From: Microbacterium sp. Leaf288
GTDB taxonomy: Bacteria > Actinomycetota > Actinomycetes > Actinomycetales > Microbacteriaceae
Length of the DNA: 64,000 bases
NCBI RefSeq assembly: GCF_001422925.1
Contig: NZ_LMNI01000001.1
Coordinates: 242,087-306,086, forward strand
Direction of reading: 5' to 3'
In this document: positions 25,564 to 34,181 of the stretch, one piece after another
How the letters are laid out: each line of letters starts with the position of its first letter
How positions within the stretch are numbered: position 1 is the first letter of the stretch
Made by a program: the position numbers and the translations under genes
The notes under the pieces: model-generated
Database searches by the model: none
What the model was told of the DNA's origin: nothing
The model's input: only the letters and a program-made list of their open reading frames with translations

Positions 25564-27246
25564 ATGACTTCCGCAGAGACCATCGAGCGCACGGACGCGT
25601 TCCTCACCACCGTGGGTGGCGAGTGGTGGCGCACCGCCGTCATCTACCAGATCTACCCCCGCTCCTTCGCCGACGCGTCGGGCGACGGCATCGGCGACCT
25701 CCCCGGCATCACCTCGCACCTCGACGACCTCGCGCACCTCGGCATCGACGCCATCTGGCTGAGCCCCTTCCAGCGCTCGCCCCAGAAGGACGCCGGCTAC
25801 GACGTCAGCGACTACTGCGACGTCGACCCGCTCTTCGGCACCCTGGCCGACTTCGACGACATGCTGGCCGCGGCGCATGAGCGCAGCATCCGTGTCATCG
25901 TCGATCTCGTCCCGAACCACTCGTCCGACCAGCACGAATGGTTCCAGCAGGCCCTCGCCGCCGCTCCCCACAGCACCGAGCGCGCGCGCTACATGTTCCG
26001 CGACGGCAAGGGCGAGAACGGAGAGCTCCCGCCCAACAACTGGGAGTCCGTCTTCGGCGGTCCGGCATGGACGCGCGTCGTCGAGGCCGACGGTGAGCCG
26101 GGCCAGTGGTACCTGCACCTGTTCGACTCGTCGCAGCCCGACTTCGACTGGTCCAACGAGGAGGTCCGCGAGGAGTTCCGCCGCATCCTGCGCTTCTGGC
26201 TCGACCGCGGGGTCGACGGCTTCCGCGTCGACGTCGCCCACGGCCTGGTGAAGGCGGAGGGGCTGCCGGACTACATCCCGAACCCCGAGGCCGGCTCGAT
26301 GGGCGGCGAGGCGGAGAACGTGCCGTACTGGGGCCAGGACGCCGTGCACGAGGTGTACCGCGACTGGCGCAGGATCCTCGAGGAGTACCAGGGCGACCGC
26401 GCCCTCGCCGCGGAGGCGTGGCTGCCCACCGCCGCGCGCACGGCCGAGTGGGTGCGTCACGACGAGATGCACCAGGCCTTCAACTTCCCGTACCTCGAGA
26501 CGAAGTGGAACGCCGCCGACCTCCGCGAGGTCATCGAGGTGTCGCTGCACGCGTTCCCGGGTGTCGGCGCGCCCTCGACGTGGGTGCTCTCGAACCACGA
26601 CGTCGTGCGCCACGCATCGCGCCTGGCGCTGACCGCCGAGAACCCGCAGGGTCACGGCATCGGCCCGGACTCCCCCGGCCAGCCGATCCGCGAGGTCGGG
26701 CTCGCCCGCGCCCGCGCGGCCACGACCCTCATGCTCGCCCTGCCCGGTTCCGCCTACCTCTACCAGGGCGAGGAGCTCGGGCTTCCCGAGGTCATCGACA
26801 TCCCGGGCGACGCCCGTCAGGACCCGACGTGGTTCCGCACGAACGGCGAGCGGTACGGCCGCGACGGCTGCCGCGTGCCGATCCCGTGGAACGCGGATGC
26901 CCCGGCCTACGGCTTCAACGCGACCGGTGCGTCGTGGCTGCCTCAGCCCGCCGAGTGGGCGACGCTCGCCCGCGACGCGCAGACCGGCGTCGAGGGCTCG
27001 ACGCTCGAGCTCTACCGCGCACTGCTCGCCGAGCGCCGGGCACGGTCGCTGGGCGCGGGGTCGCTCGAATGGATCGACGGATACGGAACGGATGCTGTCG
27101 CATTCCGCAACGGGAATGTCACCGTCATCGCGAACACCGGTTCCACGCCGATCTCGCTGCCGGGCGGTATCGTGATCGCGTCCAGCGGCCCTGTCGCGGA
27201 CGGCGAGCTCCCGGGCGACACGACGGTCTGGATCGAGACCGCCTGA
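25564..27246 (+). CDS. GH13 alpha-glucosidase
   Basis: Cytoplasmic alpha-1,4-glucosidase (560 aa) acting on maltose, sucrose-like or isomaltose-like sugars. GH13 motifs: DLVPNHSSD (region I), FRVDVAHG (nucleophile D223), LAAEAWLP (acid/base E284) and LSNHDVVRH (D346). The N-terminus WWRTAVIYQIYPRSFADASGDG is typical of the oligo-1,6-glucosidase/AglA group. ATG 25564 is 6 nt after the -10 box and directly behind the operator; an in-frame ATG at 25546 would lie inside that operator. The preferred sugar is not determined. Confidence 0.92.
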   Translation: MTSAETIERTDAFLTTVGGEWWRTAVIYQIYPRSFADASGDGIGDLPGITSHLDDLAHLGIDAIWLSPFQRSPQKDAGYDVSDYCDVDPLFGTLADFDDMLAAAHERSIRVIVDLVPNHSSDQHEWFQQALAAAPHSTERARYMFRDGKGENGELPPNNWESVFGGPAWTRVVEADGEPGQWYLHLFDSSQPDFDWSNEEVREEFRRILRFWLDRGVDGFRVDVAHGLVKAEGLPDYIPNPEAGSMGGEAENVPYWGQDAVHEVYRDWRRILEEYQGDRALAAEAWLPTAARTAEWVRHDEMHQAFNFPYLETKWNAADLREVIEVSLHAFPGVGAPSTWVLSNHDVVRHASRLALTAENPQGHGIGPDSPGQPIREVGLARARAATTLMLALPGSAYLYQGEELGLPEVIDIPGDARQDPTWFRTNGERYGRDGCRVPIPWNADAPAYGFNATGASWLPQPAEWATLARDAQTGVEGSTLELYRALLAERRARSLGAGSLEWIDGYGTDAVAFRNGNVTVIANTGSTPISLPGGIVIASSGPVADGELPGDTTVWIETA

Positions 27247-27282
27247 CACGCGAGCTGGGCTCCGAGAAGGTACGGTGACGAC

Positions 27283-28302
27283 GTGGTCAGCATCGACGAG
27301 GTCGCCCGCGCGGCGGGGGTCTCGACGGCGACCGTCTCACGCGCGCTGAGCGGACGCGGGCACGTCTCGGCGGGCGCGAAGGCGAAGGTCGAGGAGGCCG
27401 CCAAGAGCCTCGGGTATGTGGTGTCGGCCTCGGCCTCGAGCCTCGCCTCGGGCCGCACGCGCAACATCGGCGTGCTGGTGCCGTTCCTCGACCGCTGGTT
27501 CTTCTCGACCGTGCTGAGCGGGATCGCCTCGGCGCTCATGCGCCGCGGCTACGACATCACCCTCTACAGCCTCACCGCCGACCGCGGCGAGCGGCACGAC
27601 ATCTTCGACACGTTCCTGCGGCGCCAGCGCGTGGACGGGGTCATCGCGATCTCGCTCGAGCTCGGCCAGGAGGAGACCGAGCGTCTTGTCGAGCTCGACC
27701 TGCCGGTGATCGCGATCGGCGGGCCCAATCCGCTGCTCACGACCCTCACGGTCGACGACGTGGCCGTCGCGCGGCTGGCCACCGAGCACCTGCTCGCGCT
27801 CGGCCATCGCAGGATCGCGCACATCGGCGCGAGCCCCGAGTTCGACATCGACTTCCACATCCCGACGCAGCGCCGGCAGGGCTTCGAGCTCGCCCTGGCC
27901 GACGCCGGCATCGAGGTCAGCCCGTCGCTGTTCGAGCCCGCCGACTTCACCATCGAGGGCGGCTTCCGCGCCGCCAAGCAGCTGCTGGGAAAGCCCGGCA
28001 GCCGGCCGACCGCGATCTTCGCGGCATCCGATGAGATGGCGATCGGGGCACTGCTCGCCGCACGCGAGCTCGGCTACCGGGTGCCCGAGGATCTGTCGGT
28101 GATCGGCATCGACGGCCACGAGCTCGGCGAGTTCTTCCGCCTCACCACGGTCGACCAGTTCCCCCTCGGCCAGGGCGAGCGCGCCGCGGACGCCATCCTC
28201 GAGGCGCTGGAATCGACGGATGCCGAGACCCCCGTCCACCGGCCGGGCGAGCTGCCCTTCGAGCTCATCGTGCGGGGCTCCACGGCGCGCCTGCCGCAGT
28301 GA
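27283..28302 (+). CDS. LacI-family regulator of alpha-glucoside use
   Basis: DNA-binding sugar regulator (339 aa). The helix-turn-helix is SIDEVARAAGVSTATVSRALSG; the effector domain includes LGHRRIAHIGASPEF and PTAIFAASDEMAIGALLAAREL. GTG 27283 lies 6 nt after TACGGT (27271-27276), so it has its own, probably leaderless, promoter. It follows the alpha-glucosidase gene by 36 nt and most likely binds the TGTAAGCGCTTGCA box in front of it. The inducer is unknown. Confidence 0.9.
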   Translation: MVSIDEVARAAGVSTATVSRALSGRGHVSAGAKAKVEEAAKSLGYVVSASASSLASGRTRNIGVLVPFLDRWFFSTVLSGIASALMRRGYDITLYSLTADRGERHDIFDTFLRRQRVDGVIAISLELGQEETERLVELDLPVIAIGGPNPLLTTLTVDDVAVARLATEHLLALGHRRIAHIGASPEFDIDFHIPTQRRQGFELALADAGIEVSPSLFEPADFTIEGGFRAAKQLLGKPGSRPTAIFAASDEMAIGALLAARELGYRVPEDLSVIGIDGHELGEFFRLTTVDQFPLGQGERAADAILEALESTDAETPVHRPGELPFELIVRGSTARLPQ

Positions 28303-28443
28303 CGGTGTCGCGACTTCTTCACCGGTCTCGGGAATAGTGTCGTATCGGAGCCTCACCGTTCGTGGATCAGGTGTGCGGGCCCGTTCGGGCGCCGCGACGG
28401 AGGGTCCACGACGGGGTCCTCGTCCCGATGAGAGGAGACGACA

Positions 28444-28827
28444 ATGCCGAAGTACCTGATCGCATTCAACGACGAGTGGGTGCCCCCGCAGACGGCCGAC
28501 CAGCTGCGCAGCAAGAGCGAGGCCTCGCAGGCGCTGTTGGAGGAGATGAAGAGCGCGGGCGTCTTCCTCTTCGCGGAGGGGGGCATCGACGCCTCGACCG
28601 CGGTCTGCAGCGTCGTCAGCGACAACGGCTCGCCGGTCTTCACCGACGGTCCGTTCGCCGAGACCAAGGAGCACCTCGGCGGGTTCACCGTCGTGGACGT
28701 GCCCGACGACGAGGCTGCCCGCTACTGGGCGGGACGACTGGCCGTCGCCCTCGACTGGCCGCAGGAGGTGCACCGCTTCCCCTCCGACATGACGGAGATC
28801 GTGGAGCGGCACGCGTCCGAGTCGTGA
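28444..28827 (+). CDS. YCII/DGPF-domain protein
   Basis: A 127-aa protein of the YCII-related fold. It carries the diagnostic DGPFAETKEHLGGF block and the N-terminal PKYLIAFNDE. GAGAGGAGACGACA precedes ATG 28444. Its stop overlaps the start of an ECF sigma factor (GTGA). This pairing is the known genomic signature of ECF42-type sigma factors, where DGPF proteins are the proposed partners or targets; the biochemical role is unproven. The 141 bp upstream hold TAGTGT near 28338 as a possible -10 box and no gene. Confidence 0.88.
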   Translation: MPKYLIAFNDEWVPPQTADQLRSKSEASQALLEEMKSAGVFLFAEGGIDASTAVCSVVSDNGSPVFTDGPFAETKEHLGGFTVVDVPDDEAARYWAGRLAVALDWPQEVHRFPSDMTEIVERHASES

Positions 28828-30068
28828 CCGGCCCCGCCGTCGATCAGGCGCTCACCCGCGCCCACCTCGAGGAGTGGGCGCGGGTGGTGGCGGGGCTCGC
28901 CCGCCGCTTCGGCGATCTCGACCTCGCCGAGGACGCCGCCGCGGAGGCGTTCACGACCGCCGTCGAGCGCTGGCCGCGTGACGGCGTGCCACCGAACCCG
29001 GGTGCGTGGCTCACCACCACCGCGACGCGCAAGGCGATCGACCGGCTGAGACGTGAGTCGCGCCGCGACGACAAGCACAAGGCGGCGCTGATGCTGTCCG
29101 ACGACTCTCCTCCCGAGCAGACGGGACCGATCGACGACGACCGGCTCCGGCTGATCTTCACCTGCTGTCATCCCGTCCTCGCCATGGAGGCCAGGGTCGC
29201 CCTGACGCTGCGGCTGCTGGGCGGGCTCACGGTCGCCGAGATCGCCCACGCCTTCCTCGTGCCGGAGACCACCATGGCGCGACGGATCACCCGTGCGAAG
29301 GCGAAGATCGCGGCCGCGCACGTCCCCTATCGGGTGCCGTCGGCGACCGATCTCCGAGGGCGGCTCGCCGGCGTGCTCGCGGTGGTCTACCTCATTTTCA
29401 ACGAGGGCTATCTGGCGACCGGCGGCGACGACCCGATGCGGGCGGACCTGACCGACGAGGCGATCCGCCTGGGCCGGCTCCTGCGCACGCTCCTTCCCGA
29501 TGAGGGCGAGGTGACGGGACTCCTCGCGCTGATGCTGCTCATCGACGCGCGGCGAACCGCACGCGTGTCCCGCACGGGCGAGCTCGTGACCTTGGAAGAG
29601 CAGGATCGCGGGGCGTGGAGCCGCGCTCTGATCGTCGAGGGCCACGCGCTGGTCCGAGAACGGATCGCTGCCGTCGCCGCCGGCGGAGAGCCGCCGGGTC
29701 GCTACCAGCTGCTCGCCGCGATCAACGCGGTGCACACCGCCGCCCCGTCGGCTCGCGACACCGACTGGTCGCAGATCGTCGCGCTCTACGACCGCCTGCT
29801 CGCCGCCGATCCGTCCGCCATCGTGCGTCTCAACCGCGCCATCGCGGTCGCCGAGATCGACGGTCCCGACGTCGCGCTCGCCGAGCTCGACCGGCTGCGC
29901 GCACCTCTCGACGGGTATCACGCCTACCACGCGGCGCGCGCCGACCTCCTCCGCCGGCTCGGGCGCAGCGAGGAGGCGCGGTCGGCGTACGACCGCGCCG
30001 TGCAGCTCGCCGGCAACCCCGCCGAGCGTGCGTACCTCGCCCGGCGCCGCGACCAGCTGGTGTGGTGA
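28824..30068 (+). CDS. ECF42-type RNA polymerase sigma factor
   Basis: Alternative sigma factor (414 aa), about twice the length of ordinary ECFs. Region 2 is near DLDLAEDAAAEAFTTAVERWP, region 4 near LRLLGGLTVAEIAHAFLVPETTMARRITRAKAKI. The remaining 200 residues are a helical TPR-like extension (YLIFNEGYLATGG, AVHTAAPSARDTDWSQIVALYDRL, VRLNRAIAVAE) characteristic of the ECF42 group. There is no anti-sigma gene; regulation in this group is thought to work through the C-terminal extension. The GTG start overlaps the DGPF gene. Confidence 0.9.
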   Translation: MTGPAVDQALTRAHLEEWARVVAGLARRFGDLDLAEDAAAEAFTTAVERWPRDGVPPNPGAWLTTTATRKAIDRLRRESRRDDKHKAALMLSDDSPPEQTGPIDDDRLRLIFTCCHPVLAMEARVALTLRLLGGLTVAEIAHAFLVPETTMARRITRAKAKIAAAHVPYRVPSATDLRGRLAGVLAVVYLIFNEGYLATGGDDPMRADLTDEAIRLGRLLRTLLPDEGEVTGLLALMLLIDARRTARVSRTGELVTLEEQDRGAWSRALIVEGHALVRERIAAVAAGGEPPGRYQLLAAINAVHTAAPSARDTDWSQIVALYDRLLAADPSAIVRLNRAIAVAEIDGPDVALAELDRLRAPLDGYHAYHAARADLLRRLGRSEEARSAYDRAVQLAGNPAERAYLARRRDQLVW

Positions 30069-30130
30069 CCCCGCCCCCGCCCCCGCCCTCGTCCCCCGCC
30101 CCCGCTCCCCCTGCGCCCGTTCCCCCCGCG

Positions 30131-30339
30131 CTTCCGCAGTCACTTCCGGCGCGTCCGCCCCTCCCGCACCCGCACAACGTGACTGCGCAGCACAGAACGT
30201 CTTTGCTTCCGCAGTCACTTCTGGCGCGTCCACCCCGCCCGCACCCGCAAAACGTGACTGCGCAGCACAGAACGTCTCTGCTTCCGCAGTCACGTTGTGC
30301 GGGTGGGGGTGAGAGGTCGCCGAGACGGACTGCGGAGCG
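30131..30339. repeat. 75-bp tandem repeat of the TTCCGCAGTCAC family
   Basis: Units start at 30131, 30206 and 30281, an exact 75-bp period. The first two are complete and nearly identical: GCTTCCGCAGTCACTT, then CGTGACTGCGCAGCACAG and AACGTCT. The third is shorter and diverges. Arms CCGCAGTCAC and GTGACTGCG are complementary. The interval 30069-30378 holds only this and the promoter of the next gene. Confidence 0.85.
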
Positions 30340-30378
30340 GGAGGGGGCGCGGCGGCGCGGCCGCGTAGGCTCGACCGC

Positions 30379-31605
30379 ATGACCCTCGACCTCGAAGCGA
30401 TCTACGTCGATCTGCACCGGCATCCGGAGCTGTCCTTCCAGGAGACCCGCACGGCGGGGGTGATCGCGCAGCACCTGACGGGGCTCGGCATCGAGTTCGA
30501 GGAGGGGATCGGCAAGACCGGCGTCGCTGCGCGGATCTCCAACGGCGAAGGTCCCGTCGTGTGGCTGCGGGCCGACATGGACGCGCTGCCGGTGCCTGAG
30601 CAGACCGGTCTCGAGTACGCGAGCACGGCTCGCGGCACCGACCCGGCCGGCAACGACGTGCCGGTCATGCACGCGTGCGGACACGACATGCACGTCACCG
30701 CGCTGCTCGGCGCCCTCGAGCGCCTGGTCGCCACGAAGGACGAGTGGTCGGGCACGATCGTCGCCGTCTTCCAGCCCGCCGAGGAGTACGGCGCGGGCTC
30801 GCAGGCGATGATCGCCGACGGCGTGCTCGACCGCTTCCCGAAGCCCGACATCGTGCTCGGCCAGCACGTCACGCCGCTGCCCGCAGGCACGATCGGCGTG
30901 CGCAGCGGCACGCAGATGGCGGCATCCGACGGCCTCACCGTCACGCTGCTGGGCCGCGGCGGCCACGGCTCGCGTCCGCAGGCGACGATCGACCCGATCG
31001 TCATGGCCGCGGCCACCGTCATGCGGCTGCAGACGATCGTGTCGCGCGAAGTGGACCCCCGCGACGTCGCGGTCGTGACCGTCGGCTCGATCCACGCGGG
31101 TCTGAAGAACAACATCATCCCCGCCGAGGCGAGGCTCGAGCTGAGCCTGCGCTACCCCGACGACGAGGCCCGCGCCCGCGTGCTCGAGAAGGTGGAGCGC
31201 ATCGTCCGCGCCGAGGCGCTGGCCTCCGGCGCCGAGGAGCCGCCGGTCATCGTCACCGACCACACGCTTCCTCCGACCATCAACGACGCCGGCGCGACCG
31301 CGCGCCTGACCGCCGCGTTCGACGGGGCGTTCGGCGACGGCACCGTGATCGACCCGGGCATGTTCACCGGCAGCGAGGACGTCTCGTGGTTCGCCCGCGA
31401 GGCCGGCGTGCCGCTGGTGTTCTGGTTCTGGGGCGGCGTCGACCCGGCGGCCTTCGCCGCGGCCACCGCCGCCGGCACGGTCGAGCGCGACATCCCGACC
31501 AACCACTCGCCGTTCTTCGCCCCCGTGCTCCAGCCCACGCTGGGCCGCGGCGTCGACGCGCTCGTGGTCGCCGCGCGCGAGTTCCTCGGCACGCCGACGG
31601 CGTAG
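30379..31605 (+). CDS. M20 family amidohydrolase
   Basis: Zinc-dependent hydrolase of N-acyl or amide bonds (408 aa), related to IAA-amino-acid hydrolases and N-acyl-L-amino-acid amidohydrolases. Metal ligands are visible in LRADMDALP, HACGHDMHV, QPAEEYGAG (the Glu pair with the catalytic base) and NHSPFFAP. RHPELSFQETRT is the usual N-terminus. There is no signal peptide. ATG 30379 is 7 nt after TAGGCT (30366-30371), consistent with a leaderless start. The substrate is unknown and no neighbour suggests one. Confidence 0.9.
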   Translation: MTLDLEAIYVDLHRHPELSFQETRTAGVIAQHLTGLGIEFEEGIGKTGVAARISNGEGPVVWLRADMDALPVPEQTGLEYASTARGTDPAGNDVPVMHACGHDMHVTALLGALERLVATKDEWSGTIVAVFQPAEEYGAGSQAMIADGVLDRFPKPDIVLGQHVTPLPAGTIGVRSGTQMAASDGLTVTLLGRGGHGSRPQATIDPIVMAAATVMRLQTIVSREVDPRDVAVVTVGSIHAGLKNNIIPAEARLELSLRYPDDEARARVLEKVERIVRAEALASGAEEPPVIVTDHTLPPTINDAGATARLTAAFDGAFGDGTVIDPGMFTGSEDVSWFAREAGVPLVFWFWGGVDPAAFAAATAAGTVERDIPTNHSPFFAPVLQPTLGRGVDALVVAAREFLGTPTA

Positions 31606-31612
31606 GCGGTGG

Positions 31613-31639
31613 ACGGATGCTGCGGGCCGCAGCATCCGT
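31613..31639. terminator. Terminator hairpin with GGATGCTGC arms
   Basis: ACGGATGCTGC and GCAGCATCCGT form an 11-bp perfect stem with the 5-nt loop GGGCC, directly after the amidohydrolase stop and before a convergent gene. It can serve both strands. The arms are the over-represented GGATGCTGC word. Confidence 0.65.
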
Positions 31640-31665
31640 TCGCTCCGGTGTCGGCGCCGAGGGCG

Positions 31666-32145
31666 TCAGGCGGATTCGGTGACGGCTCCCGCGCGGGCGT
31701 CCTCTGCATCGAGCAGCCGCTGGAGCCCGCGGAAGTCGCGCATGAGGATGCGGGCCAGGACGAACGTGGGAAGCAGGGCGACCAGCCGCAGCCACCCCGC
31801 GACGTCGCCCCCGTAGTCGGCGTGCACGCGCGTCCCGCGACCCTCGGCGGAGCAGGCGTACTCGACGCGCGAGTTCCAGGGCGAGGTGGAGTGCCACACG
31901 ACCCGCTCGTCGGGCTCGACGACTTCGAGCACGTCCTCGAAGCGGACGCGGAACGGGCCGATGATGTGGTCGACCGCGGTCCAGCGGCTCCCTACGCTCG
32001 GCGGTCCGTCGCCGACGCGCCTGCGGAGTTCGACCGCGGGCGCCCAGTCATGCCACGTGCCGGGGTCGGCGAAGTACGGGAACACGCGAGCCGGCGGGTG
32101 GTCGAGATGCACGTCCAGCGTCACGCGTCTCCACATGGCCGTCAC
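31666..32145 (-). CDS. SRPBCC (START-like) domain protein
   Basis: A 159-aa polyketide-cyclase-like START-fold protein. WRRVTLDVHLDHPPARVFPYFADPGTWHDWAP begins the domain, with the conserved W in VVWHSTSPW and a C-terminal helix (FVLARILMRDFRGLQRLL). These proteins bind hydrophobic ligands in a cavity. GTG 32145 overlaps the stop of the hemerythrin-like gene (GTGA); ATG 32136 is an alternative. Co-translation suggests the two proteins act together; the ligand is unknown. Confidence 0.78.
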   Translation of the reverse strand: MTAMWRRVTLDVHLDHPPARVFPYFADPGTWHDWAPAVELRRRVGDGPPSVGSRWTAVDHIIGPFRVRFEDVLEVVEPDERVVWHSTSPWNSRVEYACSAEGRGTRVHADYGGDVAGWLRLVALLPTFVLARILMRDFRGLQRLLDAEDARAGAVTESA

Positions 32146-32876
32146 ACCATCGCGGGAACCGGGCGGTCGGGGTAGAGCTCCCGCATCGCCCTGTCGTACT
32201 GCCGCTTCATCAGCAGCTGGTACAGCAGGCGGATCGGCGCGGGGACGTTCGTGCGCATCCACTCGTCGCGCTCGGCCTCGGGCACGCTGGCGACCAGCAG
32301 TCCGAGCTGGAGGGACATGATGTCCTTGCCGAGCTCCTTGCGGTGCGCCATGAGCTCGGCCCGCGTGTGCTCCTCCATCCAGTCCCACTCCTGCTGGGAG
32401 AGGACGGCGCCGGCCACCGGCATGATGTCGTCCTCCTCCTGCCCGAGATGCGCGGTGAGGGTGTCGCGGAGATGCTCGATGTCGCCGGCGAACGCATCGC
32501 GCAGTGTGGCATCCGCCGTCCGCAGCCACGGCTCGAGCTGCGGCTCGATCAGGGCGAGCTGAGACGCGACCTCCGCGTGCTGCGCGCGCATCTGGTCGAC
32601 GTGCAGCGCGCAGCCGGGGTCGCGCGAGACCAGCTTGTCCCACAGCGCGGCGTCCTCGGTCTCGTGGTGCATGTGCAGCGCAAAGAAGTCGAGGTGGGCG
32701 TACCGGCCGACGACCGCGGCACGTTCGACGTCGCCCGGGGGCACGCGGCGCACGAGCTCCGGCAGCTCGCGGTAGAGCCAGCGGAAGATCCTGTGGACCA
32801 GGATCAGGCCGGACGTGTCGCAGCCCGGTTCCTGCCCCTCCGGCATGGCCCCGGAGGAGGGAAGCTTGGTAGCCAT
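32142..32876 (-). CDS. Hemerythrin HHE-domain protein
   Basis: A 244-aa helical protein with a di-iron-type hemerythrin domain. Candidate ligands are the His of LILVHRIFRW, LHMHHETEDAALW (HxxxE), RAQHAEVA, and LTAHLGQEEDDIMP (HxxxE). The C-terminal 80 residues form extra helices ending RELYPDRPV. Such proteins sense or buffer O2, NO or iron; the exact role here is not known. It is the first gene of a two-gene operon with the SRPBCC protein. Confidence 0.82.
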   Translation of the reverse strand: MATKLPSSGAMPEGQEPGCDTSGLILVHRIFRWLYRELPELVRRVPPGDVERAAVVGRYAHLDFFALHMHHETEDAALWDKLVSRDPGCALHVDQMRAQHAEVASQLALIEPQLEPWLRTADATLRDAFAGDIEHLRDTLTAHLGQEEDDIMPVAGAVLSQQEWDWMEEHTRAELMAHRKELGKDIMSLQLGLLVASVPEAERDEWMRTNVPAPIRLLYQLLMKRQYDRAMRELYPDRPVPAMV

Positions 32877-32991
32877 ATCGCACCCCCGATCCCCGCAGCT
32901 CGTCGGCGCTGACGACCCCAGGCGGTGATCAGCCGGATTCTACTCCCGGGGCGACCGCACCGCACCGGCCCTGCGACGATGACACCGCGCG

Positions 32992-34146
32992 TCACCGGGC
33001 GTGGCTGGGACCCGGGGGCGCAGCATCCGGTTCCTGCAGCTCCCGCGCGTCGGTGAGGCGCTGACCCGACGCGAGACCGGGGAGGCCCCGACGGGTGTCG
33101 GTCGTGAAGACCAGCACGATCGACACCACCGCGAACACCGAAGCCACGAACGTCCACGCGCCGGGGAGCGCGTTCAGCACGAGGTAGCCGCCGATGCCGG
33201 TGACGAAGCGCAGGAAGCGCGCGAGCCCGACCGGGAGCGGCCCGCCGGTGAAGCGCACCTGCACGGCGTGGTCGCCGATCGTGCCGCCCGTCGCGAGCGT
33301 CGCGACGAGCCACACGACGATCGGCACCGCGGAGCCGATGAGGTTCGCCGCGGATCCGTCGCGCACGGCGGCGTCCGCACCGAGCAGGTAGAGCACGAGC
33401 TGCACCGCGACGACCACCGTGAGGGTGAGCACCCAGGAGGCGAGCCCGTCGCACAGCATCCCCAGCAGGCGCCGCCCGCGCGTGACGGGCTGCGGCCGGT
33501 CCGCGTCGGGCAGGCGCGGCGACCCGCGGTAGCGCCGCGGCACGGCGAGCGCGAGCAGCGAGCCGAGCACCGCGCCCAGGGTGTTCGTGAGCAGATCGTC
33601 CACGTCGAACACGCGGTAGGCGCACGGGTAGAGGCCCCAGACCCCGGTGAGCTGGGTGACCTCGACGAACCCCGACAGCCCGACGCCGACGACGAGGGCC
33701 GTGACCACGCCGCGTCCGCCCAGCACACGGAGGAAGAAGCCGAGCGGCACGAAGAGCAGGACGTTGAGCAGCAGCTGCAGCACGGCGGGATCCGTCGCGA
33801 ACCCGCTGCCTCGACGCACGATGGCCCCGCGCAGGTCGGCGGCGATCGCCGTCACGTCGATGTTCACGCCCGCGCACGCGATCGTGTCGGGGTGGGGCAG
33901 CGGCAGGAGCGTGTAGGTCCAGATCGCCATCACGTAGACGAGCGCGGCGCCCCAGACCACGAAGCGGCCGACGCCGAATCCGCCCCGACGGCGGTAGCTG
34001 AGCGCGACGAAGGGGACGAAGAGCAGCACCCCCACGACCACCCCCAGGGTGATCGCGAGCACACCGAGGATGATCTGCTCGTCCACGCTACGAGTGTCCC
34101 AGAGAGGCACCGCATGGATTTCGTGAGGATGGTCGTCGGGATGCAT
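32992..34146 (-). CDS. VanZ-RDD fusion membrane protein
   Basis: A 384-aa membrane protein with two modules. The N-terminal half is VanZ-like (WTYTLLPLP, LLLNVLLFVPLGFFLRV, DVDDLLTNTLGAVLGSLLA); the C-terminal half is RDD-like (RRLLGMLCDGLASWVLTL, then IGDHAVQVRFTGGPL). VanZ proteins are linked to teicoplanin or lipid-II-drug tolerance; RDD domains are often associated with ion or solute transport. ATG 34146 is chosen for the AGGAG 9 nt upstream; GTG 34086 would trim 20 residues. It is divergent from the KimA-like gene. Function is unproven. Confidence 0.75.
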   Translation of the reverse strand: MHPDDHPHEIHAVPLWDTRSVDEQIILGVLAITLGVVVGVLLFVPFVALSYRRRGGFGVGRFVVWGAALVYVMAIWTYTLLPLPHPDTIACAGVNIDVTAIAADLRGAIVRRGSGFATDPAVLQLLLNVLLFVPLGFFLRVLGGRGVVTALVVGVGLSGFVEVTQLTGVWGLYPCAYRVFDVDDLLTNTLGAVLGSLLALAVPRRYRGSPRLPDADRPQPVTRGRRLLGMLCDGLASWVLTLTVVVAVQLVLYLLGADAAVRDGSAANLIGSAVPIVVWLVATLATGGTIGDHAVQVRFTGGPLPVGLARFLRFVTGIGGYLVLNALPGAWTFVASVFAVVSIVLVFTTDTRRGLPGLASGQRLTDARELQEPDAAPPGPSHAR

Positions 34147-34181
34147 CCTCACGTTCTCCTCACGAGTAGCCTTACGGGCCG
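34122..34181 (+). promoter_or_regulatory. Divergent promoter region with inverted repeat
   Basis: CGTGAGGAT (34122-34130) and ATCCTCACG (34145-34153) are perfect inverted arms, and CTCCTCACG repeats the right arm at 34157-34165. TAGCCT (34167-34172) is a -10 box 8 nt before the GTG at 34181, so the downstream mRNA is probably leaderless. The arms may be a regulator site for both genes; the regulator is unknown. Confidence 0.45.

Noticed and set aside
30131..30339. Possible CRISPR array (75-bp period)
   Set aside because: Only two full units and a fragment; the whole period is conserved, with no variable spacers, and no cas gene is near. It is a tandem palindromic repeat.
34087..34180. A ydaO-type (c-di-AMP) riboswitch ahead of the KimA-like gene
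   Set aside because: The gap is under 100 bp and the promoter box sits 8 nt before the start codon, leaving no leader RNA for a riboswitch.
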